DNA from: Lumbricus rubellus | Taxonomy: Eukaryota; Annelida; Clitellata; Crassiclitellata; Lumbricidae | Length of the DNA stretch: 64,000 nt | Assembly: GCA_945859605.1 (NCBI GenBank) | Contig: OX243814.1 | Span: forward strand, 29,377,307 to 29,441,306 | Direction of reading: 5' to 3' | Shown here: piece after piece, positions 33,520-44,475 of the stretch | Position numbering within the stretch: position 1 is the first letter of the stretch | Layout: every line of letters begins with the position of its first letter | Translations under genes and position numbers: made by a program | The notes under the pieces: model-generated | Databases searched by the model: none | What the model was told of the DNA's origin: nothing | What the model saw: only the letters and a program-made list of their open reading frames with translations

Positions 33520-36500
33520 ATGGAGCAATTGATAGCACTTGCCGAAAGGAGTGGCTTGAAAGGGCCTGAGCTTCTTGAGTTTGTGGAGAAGCACAGAGCT
33601 GATGAAGAAGCGCGACAGAAACGGATTCTGGAGCGAGAAGAGAGAGCAGCTGACAGAGAGATGCGCAAGTTTGAATTAGAGCGACAGGCTAAAGCCGTAG
33701 CCGAAGAAAACGCACTCAAGAAGTTTGAATTAGAGCGACAGGCTAAAGTGGATGCAGAACAAAACGCACTCAAGAAGTTTGAGATGGAGCAACAGGCTAA
33801 AGCTGTAGCCGAAGAAAACGCCATGAAGAAGTTAGATTTGGAGAGACAGGCCACGGCCGAGGCCGAAGCCAATGCAATGAGAAAGTTAGATTTGGAGAGG
33901 CAGGCAAAAGCCGAAGCCTTAGATTTGGAAAGACGGGCAAAAGCCGAAGCCGATGAATGCGCCATGAGGAAATTGGAACTTGAAAGAAAGATGAAACAGG
34001 AGGCGCACGAGCAAGCATTGGAAATGCAAAAGGAGCAGCATGAGCAGTCTATGGCTTTGGAGAAAGCTAAGCTCGAAGGGAAGGCTGTAGGCCTACGGCA
34101 GGCTAGTATTAGAAGTGGTAGTGAAAACGCAGCATCGGAAGAGGATGGTGAAGAGGAGGAGGAAGAGGAGCGGACCTCGGATTTTACAGTCAATGCGAGG
34201 AAAGGACCAAAGCTACCTCCATTTGAGGATGGCAAAGATAATATGGACGCTTATCTGAGAAGATTTGAGAAATATGCGTCTATTCGAAAATGGAAAAGAC
34301 AGGAATGGGCAGTTTATTTGGCCGCACTTTTGAAAGGACGCGCTTTAGATGTGTTTGCGCGTATGCCGCCTGAACAATACGACGATTACGACGCATTGAA
34401 AGATGCTCTTCTGAAAAGATATCAGATGACGGAAGAAGGCTTTCACAAACGGTTTAATAACTGTAGACCGGAAACTGGAGAAGCGCCTCAACAATTCATC
34501 ACCAGGTTAGAAAGCTACTTGATGAGATGGATTGAGCTCGCCAAAGTCACTCAAGACTTCGAAGGACTAAAGAGTCTGCTGGTAAAGGAGCAGTATCTCT
34601 CGGTAGTGAGCAAAGAATTGTCGCTGTTCTTGAGAGAAAGGGCGCCAAAAGACCTTCAAGAACTCGCTAAATTAGCAGAGACTTACATAGAGGCACACGA
34701 AGGAAAGTCAAAACAGTCATACCAGTCGGACTACGGAGAGAAAGAAGTAAGAACAGAGGGAAAATTTCTCAAGCCAGACTTCACGAAGGAAAATGAGAGG
34801 GCTGGAAAGAAAGACCAAAAACGTAACGGGGCTACTGATAGGCCTTGTTTTTTTTGTAACCGATACGGGCACTCCTATAATTCATGTCGGTTTAGAATGA
34901 ATACGTCACATAAAGCAGCAGGAATGCAGACTTCCTGGAAGCCTAGAAATGCACGGCAGAACCAGAAGAAAAAAACTGAGAACAAGAAAGATAAATCAGC
35001 ATCTTCCGCAGTTGATAAGAAAACGCACCAAACGACCGCAACTTCAACCGATCCAGAAGGAACGCTGGTCAAGGAAGGGTGTGACGAAAATGCTGGTCAG
35101 GCGTTGAAAAATCTGTCCGATGGTGAAGATGTCGAACTAAGATGTGGTTGCAAAGCGCACGTCATAGCTGAAGCCTGTAGACCGGGTAAATACGGAACTG
35201 ATATGAAGACAACGATTGGTTATGTAGGAGATCAACAGGTCGAAGTGCTTCGAGACACCGGATGTTCGTCAGTTGTTGTAGCCAGGAGGCTGGTGAAAAA
35301 GAATCAGATGACTGGGAAGCATGAGTTGTGCATTCTGATTGACAAAACTACGAGGAAAGTGCCAACCGCTATCATTGAAGTCAGAACGGACTACTTCACA
35401 GGGAAAGTGAAAGCGCTGTGCATGAAGGAAACTTTATACGACCTTGTAATTGGAAATATCTCTGGAGCGGAACTACGGCCCAGATCCTTCGACAAGAGTA
35501 CTGAAGTACACGAACAAGACTTGCTGATTGACGCAGAGAAAGAGGCGGGGAGTACTGAAGAGCAGTTGAATGTGACATCAGCTGTTGAAACCCGACAGAT
35601 GAAGGAGAAAGCAAGAGCACTGCCAAAGCAATTACGAGTTCCAGAATTTCAGAATGAAGTCACATTGGAAACGTTAAAGAAGGAACAAGCTGAAGACAGT
35701 TCATTGAAGAAATACTGGGAGTATTCTACCCAGAAAGAAGCGACTGGAACGAACGATGACGATCGCATCGTACGCTTTGATGTGGAACGAGGACTGCTGT
35801 ACCGCAAGTTTCGATCACCACATCATAACTTCGGCGATGAAGTGAAACAGCTGGTAATTCCATCCAGGCTGAGAACCAGAGTAATGGAAATAGCCCATAG
35901 CTCAATTCTTGGAGGACACTTGGGCATTCACAAAACTCAAGAGAGAATTCTATCTCAATTCTTTTGGCCAGGATGCTACAGTGATATCGGAAGATACTGT
36001 CGATCCTGCGATATTTGTCAAAGAACGTTGCCGAAGGGGCGAGTTCAGAAAGTGCCTTTGATCAAAATGCCGATAATTGACACGGTCTTTAAGAGATGCG
36101 TGGTCGACCTGATTGGACCACTTCCATGCTCAGAGCGAGGACACCGGTACATTCTAACATTAGTGGATTGTGCAAGCCGCTATCCGGAGTGTATCGCGCT
36201 TAAGCAAATTGACACCTGTTCTGTTGCAGAAGCATTGCTTAGCATCTTTTCAAGGATGGGGGCGCCATTGGAACTGCTCTCGGATAATGGATCACAGTTC
36301 ACAGGAGCAATGATGAAGGAAGTAGGTCGACTTCTGTCGATAAAACAATTATTCAGCACTCCATATCACAGTCAAAACTGTGGATTGGTTGAGAGATATA
36401 ACGGAGTCATCAAACAAATGCTTCGGAAAATGTGTGCAGAGAAAGTGAGAGATTGGGATCGATACTTAGATCCTTTGATGTTCGCATATCGTGAGGTCAG

Positions 36501-37278
36501 TAATGAAAGTACGGGATTCAGTCCATTTGAGATGATTTACGGAAGACCTGTGCGAGGATCCATGGCGATCTTGAAAGAACTGTGGACTAAAGACATTGCT
36601 GAACCAGAGGAGAAGACGACTTATGAGTATGTTGTCGATCTGAGGAATCGTCTTCAAGAGACTTGTCATTTAGCGCAAGAAAATCTGCAGAGAGCCGCTG
36701 ATAAATATAAACGTAATTTTGACAAGCATGCCAAGCCTCGAAAGTTTGATCCAGGCGATAAAGTACTGCTACTGTTGCCTACAGAGAGCAACAAACTGCA
36801 AATGCAATGGAAAGGTCCATTTCAAGTACTGAAACGATTCGGAGAAGCTGATTATGTAATCCAGTTTCCTCACCGAGCAAAGACGTTCCATGCGAACATG
36901 CTGAAACGCTATTATGAGCGTCCACCAGAGACAGAGAATAGATCGAGCGAGGAAGCCGTGAACGACGAAATGCAAGCTGTAGGAGCGGCTGTCGTCGTCG
37001 AAGAATTGTCTGATGCAGAGATGAGGATGACAGGTGAAGGAAATCTGCCACTGTTTAACAATCTGCAGAAAGAGACCTACAAAGATGTGGAGATAGGCCA
37101 TGGTCTGTCAGCAGATCAGAAGAAGGAGGTGGAAACACTCTTGGAAGAATTCCAAGACATCTTCAGTGATATGCTAAGAAGAATCAAACTAGTCGGTCAT
37201 CGGATTCAGCCTACGTTAAATGTCGCAGGGATGAAGAGGCCATACACTGTTAGCCCCAGGGGTGTATTTGGCTTCTGA
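33520..37278 (+). CDS. gag-pol: Gag-Pol polyprotein of Gmr1-like Ty3/gypsy element: gag-PR-IN-RT order, RT truncated by insertion
   Basis: 1,252 residues; the start follows GCAAC. Residues about 45-190 are a charged coiled coil of near-repeats (FELERQAKAVAEENALKK). About 276-397 is a SCAN-like gag domain (LLVKEQYLSVVSKEL). The zinc knuckle has C443, C446, H451 and C456. Protease has D579-T-G-C-S. Integrase has an N-terminal HHCC (H800, H804, C830, C833) and a core with D863, D922 and E958, i.e. D-D-35-E, then a GPY/F-type module (WKGPFQV...FHANMLKRY). Only after integrase does the reverse transcriptase begin (LLEEFQDIFSD). Ordinary Ty3/gypsy elements place RT before integrase; the reversed order defines Gmr1-like elements. 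The last 11 residues and the stop come from the inserted segment starting at 37,245. RNase H and nearly all RT are missing, so this copy cannot be autonomous. Confidence 0.93.
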   Translation: MEQLIALAERSGLKGPELLEFVEKHRADEEARQKRILEREERAADREMRKFELERQAKAVAEENALKKFELERQAKVDAEQNALKKFEMEQQAKAVAEENAMKKLDLERQATAEAEANAMRKLDLERQAKAEALDLERRAKAEADECAMRKLELERKMKQEAHEQALEMQKEQHEQSMALEKAKLEGKAVGLRQASIRSGSENAASEEDGEEEEEEERTSDFTVNARKGPKLPPFEDGKDNMDAYLRRFEKYASIRKWKRQEWAVYLAALLKGRALDVFARMPPEQYDDYDALKDALLKRYQMTEEGFHKRFNNCRPETGEAPQQFITRLESYLMRWIELAKVTQDFEGLKSLLVKEQYLSVVSKELSLFLRERAPKDLQELAKLAETYIEAHEGKSKQSYQSDYGEKEVRTEGKFLKPDFTKENERAGKKDQKRNGATDRPCFFCNRYGHSYNSCRFRMNTSHKAAGMQTSWKPRNARQNQKKKTENKKDKSASSAVDKKTHQTTATSTDPEGTLVKEGCDENAGQALKNLSDGEDVELRCGCKAHVIAEACRPGKYGTDMKTTIGYVGDQQVEVLRDTGCSSVVVARRLVKKNQMTGKHELCILIDKTTRKVPTAIIEVRTDYFTGKVKALCMKETLYDLVIGNISGAELRPRSFDKSTEVHEQDLLIDAEKEAGSTEEQLNVTSAVETRQMKEKARALPKQLRVPEFQNEVTLETLKKEQAEDSSLKKYWEYSTQKEATGTNDDDRIVRFDVERGLLYRKFRSPHHNFGDEVKQLVIPSRLRTRVMEIAHSSILGGHLGIHKTQERILSQFFWPGCYSDIGRYCRSCDICQRTLPKGRVQKVPLIKMPIIDTVFKRCVVDLIGPLPCSERGHRYILTLVDCASRYPECIALKQIDTCSVAEALLSIFSRMGAPLELLSDNGSQFTGAMMKEVGRLLSIKQLFSTPYHSQNCGLVERYNGVIKQMLRKMCAEKVRDWDRYLDPLMFAYREVSNESTGFSPFEMIYGRPVRGSMAILKELWTKDIAEPEEKTTYEYVVDLRNRLQETCHLAQENLQRAADKYKRNFDKHAKPRKFDPGDKVLLLLPTESNKLQMQWKGPFQVLKRFGEADYVIQFPHRAKTFHANMLKRYYERPPETENRSSEEAVNDEMQAVGAAVVVEELSDAEMRMTGEGNLPLFNNLQKETYKDVEIGHGLSADQKKEVETLLEEFQDIFSDMLRRIKLVGHRIQPTLNVAGMKRPYTVSPRGVFGF

Positions 37279-37315
37279 TATCCCACCCTCCGCCCTTTGG
37301 AGGGTGGGATATCAG
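37275..37315. repeat. Perfect 17-bp hairpin near the left end of the giant element
   Basis: CTGATATCCCACCCTCC, a 7-base loop, and the exact reverse complement. Further GGGTGGGATA and CCACCCTA motifs continue to about 37,400, and related GGTGGGATT and CCACCC motifs sit at 56,360-56,450 next to the right end. This is consistent with subterminal binding sites. Confidence 0.8.
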
Positions 37316-37429
37316 TGTTTTTCCACCCTAGCTTTGCCTACGGTGGGAAGTCGGAGAGCCGGAGTGGGTTTTCATACCCTAGGCCAAAGGGTGGGATATT
37401 TCTTCAATGATAAGCACTGAGCCACTCCT

Positions 37430-38590
37430 CGCTTCCCTCCTTCCTCCCTCCTCCCTCCTCCCTCCCTCCCTCCCTCCCTCCCTCCCTCCCTCCCTCCCTC
37501 CCTCCCTCCCTCCCTCCCTCCCTCCCTCCCTCCCTCCCTCCCTCCCTCCCTCCCTCCCTCCCTCCCTCCCTCCCTCCCTCCCTCCCTCCCTCCCTCCCTC
37601 CCTCCCTCCCTCCCTCCCTCCCTCCCTCCCTCCCTCCCTCCCTCCCTCCCTTAATCTTGAATTTGAAACACATTCTTTTAGCACGTGTTGTCACGTTTTT
37701 AATCTTGAATTTGGAAGACATTGGTTTTGTGTGCGTGCGTGTGTGTGTGTGTGGATATGCGTTCGCGCCCGAGTGTGTGCGTAATTCTCTTAATTTCCCT
37801 AGGTGGCGCCGCAAGAACTCTTATACACAGTACTAGTTAGAAGAATTTTAAGTGGGACGCCACCTATCGTTGAGGATTAAATCATGACCCCAAAATGTTC
37901 ACAATTAACCTAAACTCAAATATAGAATCTTTGGTGGCGTACCACATCGATCTTTTAATATCGATGGCGTACCACCGTACAATTAATCGTAATCGCGTTC
38001 TCCAAATTTCTATAGAGCCACTCTAAAGCCCTCCCTCCCTCTCTTCCTCCCTCCCTCCCTCCCTCCGTCCCTTCCTCCCTACCTCCCTCTCTCCCTCCCT
38101 CCCTCCCTCCCTCCCTCCCTCTTTCCCTCCCTCCCTCTCTCCATTTCTCCCTCACTCCCTCCCTCTTTCTCTTTCTCCCTCCCTCCCTCCCTCCCTCCCT
38201 CCCTCCCTTAATTTTGAATTTGAAACATTCTTTTAGCACGTGTTGTCACGTTTTTAATCTTGAATTTGGAAGACATTGGTTTTGTGTGCTTGTGTGTGTG
38301 TGTGGATATGCGTTCGCGCCCGAGTGTGTGCGTAATTCTCTTAATTTCCCTAGGTGGCGCCGCAAGGACTCTTATACACAGTACTTAGTCTAGTTAGAAG
38401 AATTTAAGTGGGACGCCACCTATCGTTGAGGATTAAATCATGACCACAAAATGTTCACAATTAACCTAAACTCAAATATAGAATCTTTGGTGGCGTACCA
38501 CATCGATCTTTTAATATCGATGGCGTACCACCGTACAATTAATCGTAATCGCGTTCTTTAAATTTCTATAGAGCCACTCTAAAGCCAAGC
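37430..38590. repeat. Tandem duplication of about 560 bp, each unit starting with a (TCCC)n run
   Basis: (TCCC)n at 37,430-37,650 and 38,030-38,208 are each followed by nearly identical sequence: TTGAATTTGAAACA, GCACGTGTTGTCACGTTTTT, CGCCACCTATCGTTGAGGA, up to TATAGAGCCACTCTAAAGCC. The first run is a nearly pure TCCC array about 220 bp long. It is not coding; frames open through it only because the unit has no stops. Confidence 0.9.
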
Positions 38591-38955
38591 GCAACTGACT
38601 CAATTCAAATTTGTACAGAAAAGTGAATTGAAATAAATGTTATCACAAGTCGACTTAAACTGACTTGTGATATACAGGAGCAAAATTTAAATTTATGACG
38701 TCAACTAACTAAGCCTAATATTCGTGATGCCAGCGATGTAGCTAGGGCATCATTTGAGCAGTCTTATAATTGTAGGCCTACTGATTTTGCAACAAACACA
38801 TGCGCGCGTGCACACACAAAAAACACAAAAACACACACGCAAGCACACGCACACAGCTCCTTGGATTTCAACTGCAATCTTTATTCCATTTGAACAAAGT
38901 GCACAATGATTGTCATAGAATTTTGTCATGGTGTAAACCGTCAGACTTAGACGTC

Positions 38956-39034
38956 TAGATGTGGACTACTCAGTGTACGCACACGTCGCACAGGCTGTGC
39001 GACGTGTGCGTACACTGAGTATAGTCCACATCTA
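38956..39034. repeat. Near-perfect hairpin, about 38-40 bp arms
   Basis: TAGATGTGGACTA, CTCAGTGTACGCACACGTCG, CACAG, one central G, then the reverse complement. The only difference is an extra TA in the right arm. It can form a stem of almost 40 bp with no loop, as a cruciform or as an RNA hairpin of miRNA-precursor size. Confidence 0.88.
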
Positions 39035-39904
39035 CGAAGCCTATCTTGTAGAACTGTAGCAAGCGTATTTAGCCTACATGATAGAATGGCGCATTTCTTC
39101 CGCTGCATTATCCGAAAAGTAGACCAGGTTCAGAAGAATGGGAGAAAATGATGAAACATTTGCTAAGAAATTGCTAAAGACTGATGATCATTCAGCGTTC
39201 AGTGTCATTTACACACACGCACACATAATTATATCCATATAGCCTAATAATATTATATACCCTGCATATATATATATATATATATATTATAATATTGTTC
39301 AGGTGCATGGTATTACAGAGAGTGTGAAAATGGGGAGAATGCAAGAAAGAACCTTGAGTTTTAGCTAATTCCCGACACCCTCAGTTTATCACTAGGCTCA
39401 AGTTGCCCCAGCTCTGAATAGGGATAAAAGGCTATGCGGGGGGGGGGGAGTGACTGGGTCAGTTCGTCTTGGGTGAAAGAGCGGGAGAGGGAGAAAGAGG
39501 ACTTTGCTTCCTCCTGCACTGCTGGACGCCGCTGCGTATGCATAGCTTCTTGTACCACGTTCGCGGATCGTCGTTAGACAGCGCCCGGTGTAGGCTGTGG
39601 GCTGCGGCTGGCCAGACAAGTGGAATGGGTTCATTTGGGTTCTGTGACCAAGCTCCATTGGTCCTGTTCTCTGGTCCATAAACTTAATGAACCGTCATTG
39701 TCTGCATTGCTCGACCGATGTCGAGCTATAAATCGTAATCGTAATCTTCAAATTTCTTAACTCGACATTACATACTCACCTGTGAGACGAACTATCACTA
39801 GCATAACTTGTATATATTATTACCTAACTGCTTAACTGTCAGAGTGAATGATTGAGGCGATCATCTTAGTTATGAAACCTCGTTAATAAACGGTATATCA
39901 GTCA

Positions 39905-40200
39905 GTTCAAATTTCTACAGCGCCACTCGAAAGCCATAGACAGGGACAAGGACAGGAACAGAGAGAGGGAGAGGGACAAGGACAGCGACAGGAACAGACA
40001 GAGATAGAGACACAGACAGACAGAGATAGAGACAGAGAAAGGACATTAACAGGAACTGTGAAAGAAAAACGGAGAGGGACAGGGACATGAACAAGAACAG
40101 GGACGGGGCAGGACCATGGACATGGACAGGGACAGGCACATCGAGAGATGGACAGGGAGAGGGACAGTGACAAGGAGACGGAGGTGGAGACGGAGAGATT
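39905..40200. repeat. GGGACA/GACAGA degenerate tandem with a tail-like start
   Basis: The stretch begins CAAATTTCTACAGCGCCACTCGAAAGCC, which resembles 38,005-38,030 and 38,565-38,590. It continues as imperfect AGGGACAGGAACAGAGAGA repeats. (TA)n lies at 40,626-40,652. Confidence 0.7.
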
Positions 40201-40284
40201 AGGTTTTGCTGCTTGATGTTTTATATATTTGTCTTCTGTACGAAGCGCAATTCGTTAACCATCTTGCATCTTGCATCTAGTAGG

Positions 40285-40622
40285 CCTATGACATGCAGCT
40301 GGTCTAGGTACATTGGTCACATAAAGAAAACATATGTATGCCACATGGCATCTTGAGGGCTTACAGATATGCCTATTATTTGTATCATTTTAGGTGACTG
40401 TATCTTAGTCTGGGGAATAATGTCCTACCCACACTAAGAATTATAACGATTATTCCCGGGGTAAAATGTCCGTTTATCCATCTTGAAGACCAGCTTATTT
40501 ACCATGGCTATGTCTATAACCAATAAGTGACATGCAACTGGTCTAAGTATGCTGGTTACATCACGAAGTCATATGGATACTATAAAATTGTCATCTTGAT
40601 GGTCAACATAATCTGCTTTCTG

Positions 40623-40656
<34 letters not shown>

Positions 40657-41155
40657 GTTTAATGTGAAAAAACAGGTTGATAAGACTGCAACTCGGTTGC
40701 ATGGAAGGGAAGTGCTACGGGTTACACAGTCGCTTGTTGAGAAGGCACTTATAGAGGGCTCTTGGAACAAAGTTTTTATTGTCGTTTGGTGGCAACTCAA
40801 AGTTATAGTAAACCATTACCGGTAAACCATATAGGCCTACAAGTAAGAGCCATATATATCTGTCGCCGTCACTGTGTCTGTCTGTCTGTCTGTTTCTGTC
40901 TGTCTATCTCTCTCAAACAGCTTCAAGCAATGAAACTCTGTCTCTCTGAGGTACCTATGCATGGCATATGACATCTTGATGGTCAGCATATCTGCTTCTG
41001 TATGAAATACGTATTGGTAGAACATATTATTTGAACCACATGGAATGCAAATGGTCTAGATATGCTAATAACATGAAGCACACATATGGATACCATAATG
41101 TCATTTGGATTTTGGAATGGATGATTAGCAGATTTTCCTTCTGTATGAAATAATG
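40285..41155. repeat. Diverged direct repeats inside the giant element
   Basis: Related blocks begin near 40,285, 40,528 and 41,040, with a partial one near 40,960. Each has GACATGCA(A/G)CTGGTCTA, an ATATGGATAC-like stretch, a CATCTTGATGGTCA-like stretch and CTTCTGTATGAAAT. A (CTGT)n run lies at 40,873-40,910. Confidence 0.65.
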
Positions 41156-41189
41156 CGTAATGGTAAACTAACTTGAATCTATTTGACAT

Positions 41190-41395
41190 GGAAGAAACAA
41201 ACAGACAGACAAAAAGACAGACAGGCAGGTAAACAGACAGTCAAGCAGACAGACAAACAAGCAGACGCACATGAAGGAAGACAGACAGACAAAGCAGGTA
41301 AACAGACAGGCAAGCAGACAGACAGGCAAGCAGACAGACAGACAAACAGACGCAGAGGAAGGAAGAAAAGCAGACAAGCAGGTAAAACACATTAA
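41190..41395. repeat. (ACAG)n/(AAGC) microsatellite
   Basis: An imperfect run of ACAGACAGACAAACAAGCAG. Low complexity. Confidence 0.85.
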
Positions 41396-43588
41396 TTTGA
41401 ATGCAGGTAGCTTTCATTCACAGCATCTGACACGTTAATGAGCCGTACATAGCATAGGACGAACGCATAGGCCTACATAAGCAGGAACAATTTAATGCAA
41501 TCGCCGATATGCATGACTAAAATGTGACTTAAGAAAGGATCCACACATTAAGTTTCATCTCACCGGATTTTGACCTGTCTTCTCTAGCAGCTGGCCTAGT
41601 GCACCGGTCTTTTGCTAAAAACTGAAAACTGTCCTTTAGCCAATCTGACGCTTTGAATCTTGACCGGGAACTGGTTTTCTCTTTGCAGATGCTGTTCAGA
41701 CTAATTATTACCCGTGATCAAGATGGGTCTTTACCTTGCCTCAGTAAAACCTTTGACCTGTCTCCAATATATCTTGTGATTTGCGTTTCCCTTGTGAACA
41801 TGCTGCATGCGATTCCTGTCGCAACTCGGAGTTATTGGGGCTTCAGCATAATTATAATAAGCCTAATTCTAATATTTAGTTTCTGCGTGCGCCTGATGCA
41901 CGGTCATTTTTTAAGTGCAGCAAGGTTAAAAACCTGGCATTGTAATTGGGTGCATGAATATTTAAGTTAATACGAAATGGCCAATTAACATGAAATGGTA
42001 GAAATGTTTTTTATCATGTCACTCTAATATGGTTTCTAGCCAGCTTACTTGCTTTTTAGCGATGAAGATGGTTGCAATTCCATTTAGGCCTAATTGAGAA
42101 TTGACCCTATTGATTTTCTTTAAGAATATTTGCCACGCAAATTTATTTATTTCGAAAAGTCAGGTTAATTTAAGTCTATAAAAAATACTTTGAAGGATAG
42201 CCTAATGCAATTAATTGGAGACCGAAAACGTAGTTGGCTAATAACCGCTAACTGAATTAATTGCATAATTTTTATCTGGCTGCCTACTCCAGCTCTGACT
42301 ATGTCAGGCGCTTAACTGTTCTTAATATGAAAATTAGTCATTATTGCCAGATGGTAGCTAAATATACATGATTGATACTGTAACAGTATCGGGTTGAATG
42401 CATGGCCAATAATTGCAACAATATGAGTTTTCGGCCTTATTACAGTTGTCAGATGCGGGGGTATTGCGCTATACAATTTATATTGCATTGAACGAAGCCT
42501 TGATCTTGCTGGGACGAAGATGCCGGAAATGCTTTCTTTCTCCAAGTGATGGCGGATGACATGGGCGGCATGGTGGGCGGTTATCAATTTCGGGAAAATT
42601 CTGATAAATCAACTTAAACAAGTAGGTAATTTTATTCGTATATTCACAGGACATATTCCCATATGTTGTGGTATGGCGAATTAATATGGGCACGGAAATT
42701 GTCTTTTATGTATGAACTTATGGTGGTTTACAAGCATGCGTGCGTTATGTAGCCTAAATGGAAGACTGCATGCTTCGGGGTCGGATTAATGCTATGTTCG
42801 ACATCTTCGGCCGAACAGAGGCCCACACTTTAGGGGCTCCGCACATGCAATAGGAATATATTTTCATCATTGTGAATTATAATTTTAAAAATATCTGAAC
42901 AACAAATTGCCAAATTTTCGAATACTACTAGTGCTTTAACATAGGCTACAACTTTTGCGCCTGTGTGAAGCTCTTATTGTAGTTTCCATAACCAAAGTCA
43001 GAAGACGGGGTGAAAAAGCTCACATAAGTAGGATGGAGCTTGAGCCAGGGTATAACTACTGGTCGTAAGCGCGAAAATATATGTTAGTTTCCAATCAGTG
43101 GCGGCGCTACAACATGGAAAATCAATGCCCTGGTAAAAACCATTTGACCTAGTCGTTATTTAGCCGCAAAATTGCCAGAAATTTTCCCTCCCAAGAATTT
43201 ATTTGGGGCATATAATAGTTAATGCAGTGTTTGCTTCTGCGAGTGCACTGTCTTTGCTCTGGTTAGAAGAAAATGTCTGACCATGAATCATTTTAAAATT
43301 CATAATCCGTAAAGATGCATAGGCCTACTTTTAAACTAGACTGGAATGTTAAAAGGCCTGCTGATATTGTAAGAAACAAAAGTCACAATAATATACGTAT
43401 TGTCTTTTAATACGAAACTTTTTTGTGTAATTTTTGTGTGCTTCTGTCAGGTTGTGGCACCCACAGCTTTATTGAACAGGGCCCAACGTTTGTTAATCAG
43501 TCCCTGATGCTATATTATTTTGTTTTAGATGTTTTTTTAATGATTTCCAAACATTCATTGAATTTTTGTGCTTTTCATGTGTTTTCAG
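41396..43588. other. T-rich stretch of the giant element without recognised genes
   Basis: On the plus strand this stretch is T-rich, unlike the DNA left of 31 kb, which would suit introns of a plus-strand transcript. Acceptor-like sites occur (for example CTTTGCAG before 41,689), but no exon pair is convincing. Confidence 0.4.
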
Positions 43589-43729
43589 TGATATTCTGGG
43601 TTGAATTTCCTGGAAACTATGAACATTTTCAACGGAGATTGTTTTACGGTTCTACGGTATCGTCGACTTTGTCCTTGATGGAAATGGACAAATCAGTCTG
43701 TGCTCTATCCTGTCAAATTCTTCCGCCAT
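43589..43729 (+). CDS. Candidate exon inside the giant element
   Basis: The acceptor CATGTGTTTTCAG precedes it and the donor GCCAT|GTGAGT follows. The open frame (phase 1 in, phase 1 out) has about 46 residues: IFWVEFPGNYEHFQRRLFYG, then STVSSTLSLMEMDKSVC and ALSCQILPP. It matches no family I know. Support comes only from splice signals and an open frame. Confidence 0.33.
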
Positions 43730-44334
43730 GTGAGTTAGTGAGTCTCTAGTTGCACATGATTACGGTATTTGAGTAGCAATTTGTCTGATCAGTTAAATTA
43801 AATTGTGGAAATAAAAATACCAGTTTTAGTCAAAGTATATGTAGAATTTGTTTAGTCAGGCACGTTGTCATTAATTCGTTAAGGTGGGTGTTGAACTGGT
43901 CAATGCTCGTACAAATTTCTTCAGCTTTGTCAGCCTTGGCATACGGGGCAGGTGTCCAATTCTCTCCCTCACCGTCTCATCTACCCACCAACAGTGTATG
44001 CATTTTATCAGACTTGGCAAGGGCTTCGGAAAGAATAGAAATCTGGAACAAGTTATTTTTTGGCTATGTAAAGGCTTGAGCCCGAACCTAATATTCGACA
44101 GTCCTGTGTGCTTACTACTGCATTTAAAGTATCTACTTTAATATTATTAATTTAATTTGATTAATTTCTTTAAATTGACAGTGTACTCGTTTAATCTAAG
44201 TTGACCAGGGGTTGTGCGGGAACTGAAAACTTGAACAAGTTTGTTGGCTACGTATGGATTTTAGCCCTGACCTATTAAGGTCTGATGTGCTAACCATTGC
44301 AATTTGGAGCATAGTATTTTATTTTTTTAATAAC

Positions 44335-44475
44335 ATTATTATTGTTATTGTTTTTCCCAGAGATTTTAATGATTCCTGAGAAAAAATTATTTTAGGACTT
44401 AAAAAACGAATCTCAGAGAAATCAGGCCTCGTCCCAGGTTTAGCAACCATTGTTATTGTTACGGAGCTAATATTA
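44335..44475. repeat. Dispersed repeat with a second copy at 52,300-52,440
   Basis: Shared parts are TTATTGTTTTTCC, GAGAT.T.AATGAT.CCT, TTAGGA.TTAAAAA.CGAATCTC, CGTCCCA.GTTT and GCAACCATTGTTATTGTTAC. The two copies lie on either side of the 27-bp array, both in the giant element. Confidence 0.7.

Noticed and set aside
33504..34235. 243-codon minus-strand frame opposite gag
   Set aside because: It is the shadow of the repetitive gag coiled-coil coding sequence.
37404..37814. Open frames of poly-Gly-Arg-Glu or Leu-Pro-Pro-Ser type
   Set aside because: Translation of a (TCCC)n microsatellite; no stops are possible in the unit.
42312..42693. Minus-strand frames near 42.3-42.7 kb as a transposase exon
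   Set aside because: No DDE-type motif or splice signals could be recognised, so there is insufficient support.
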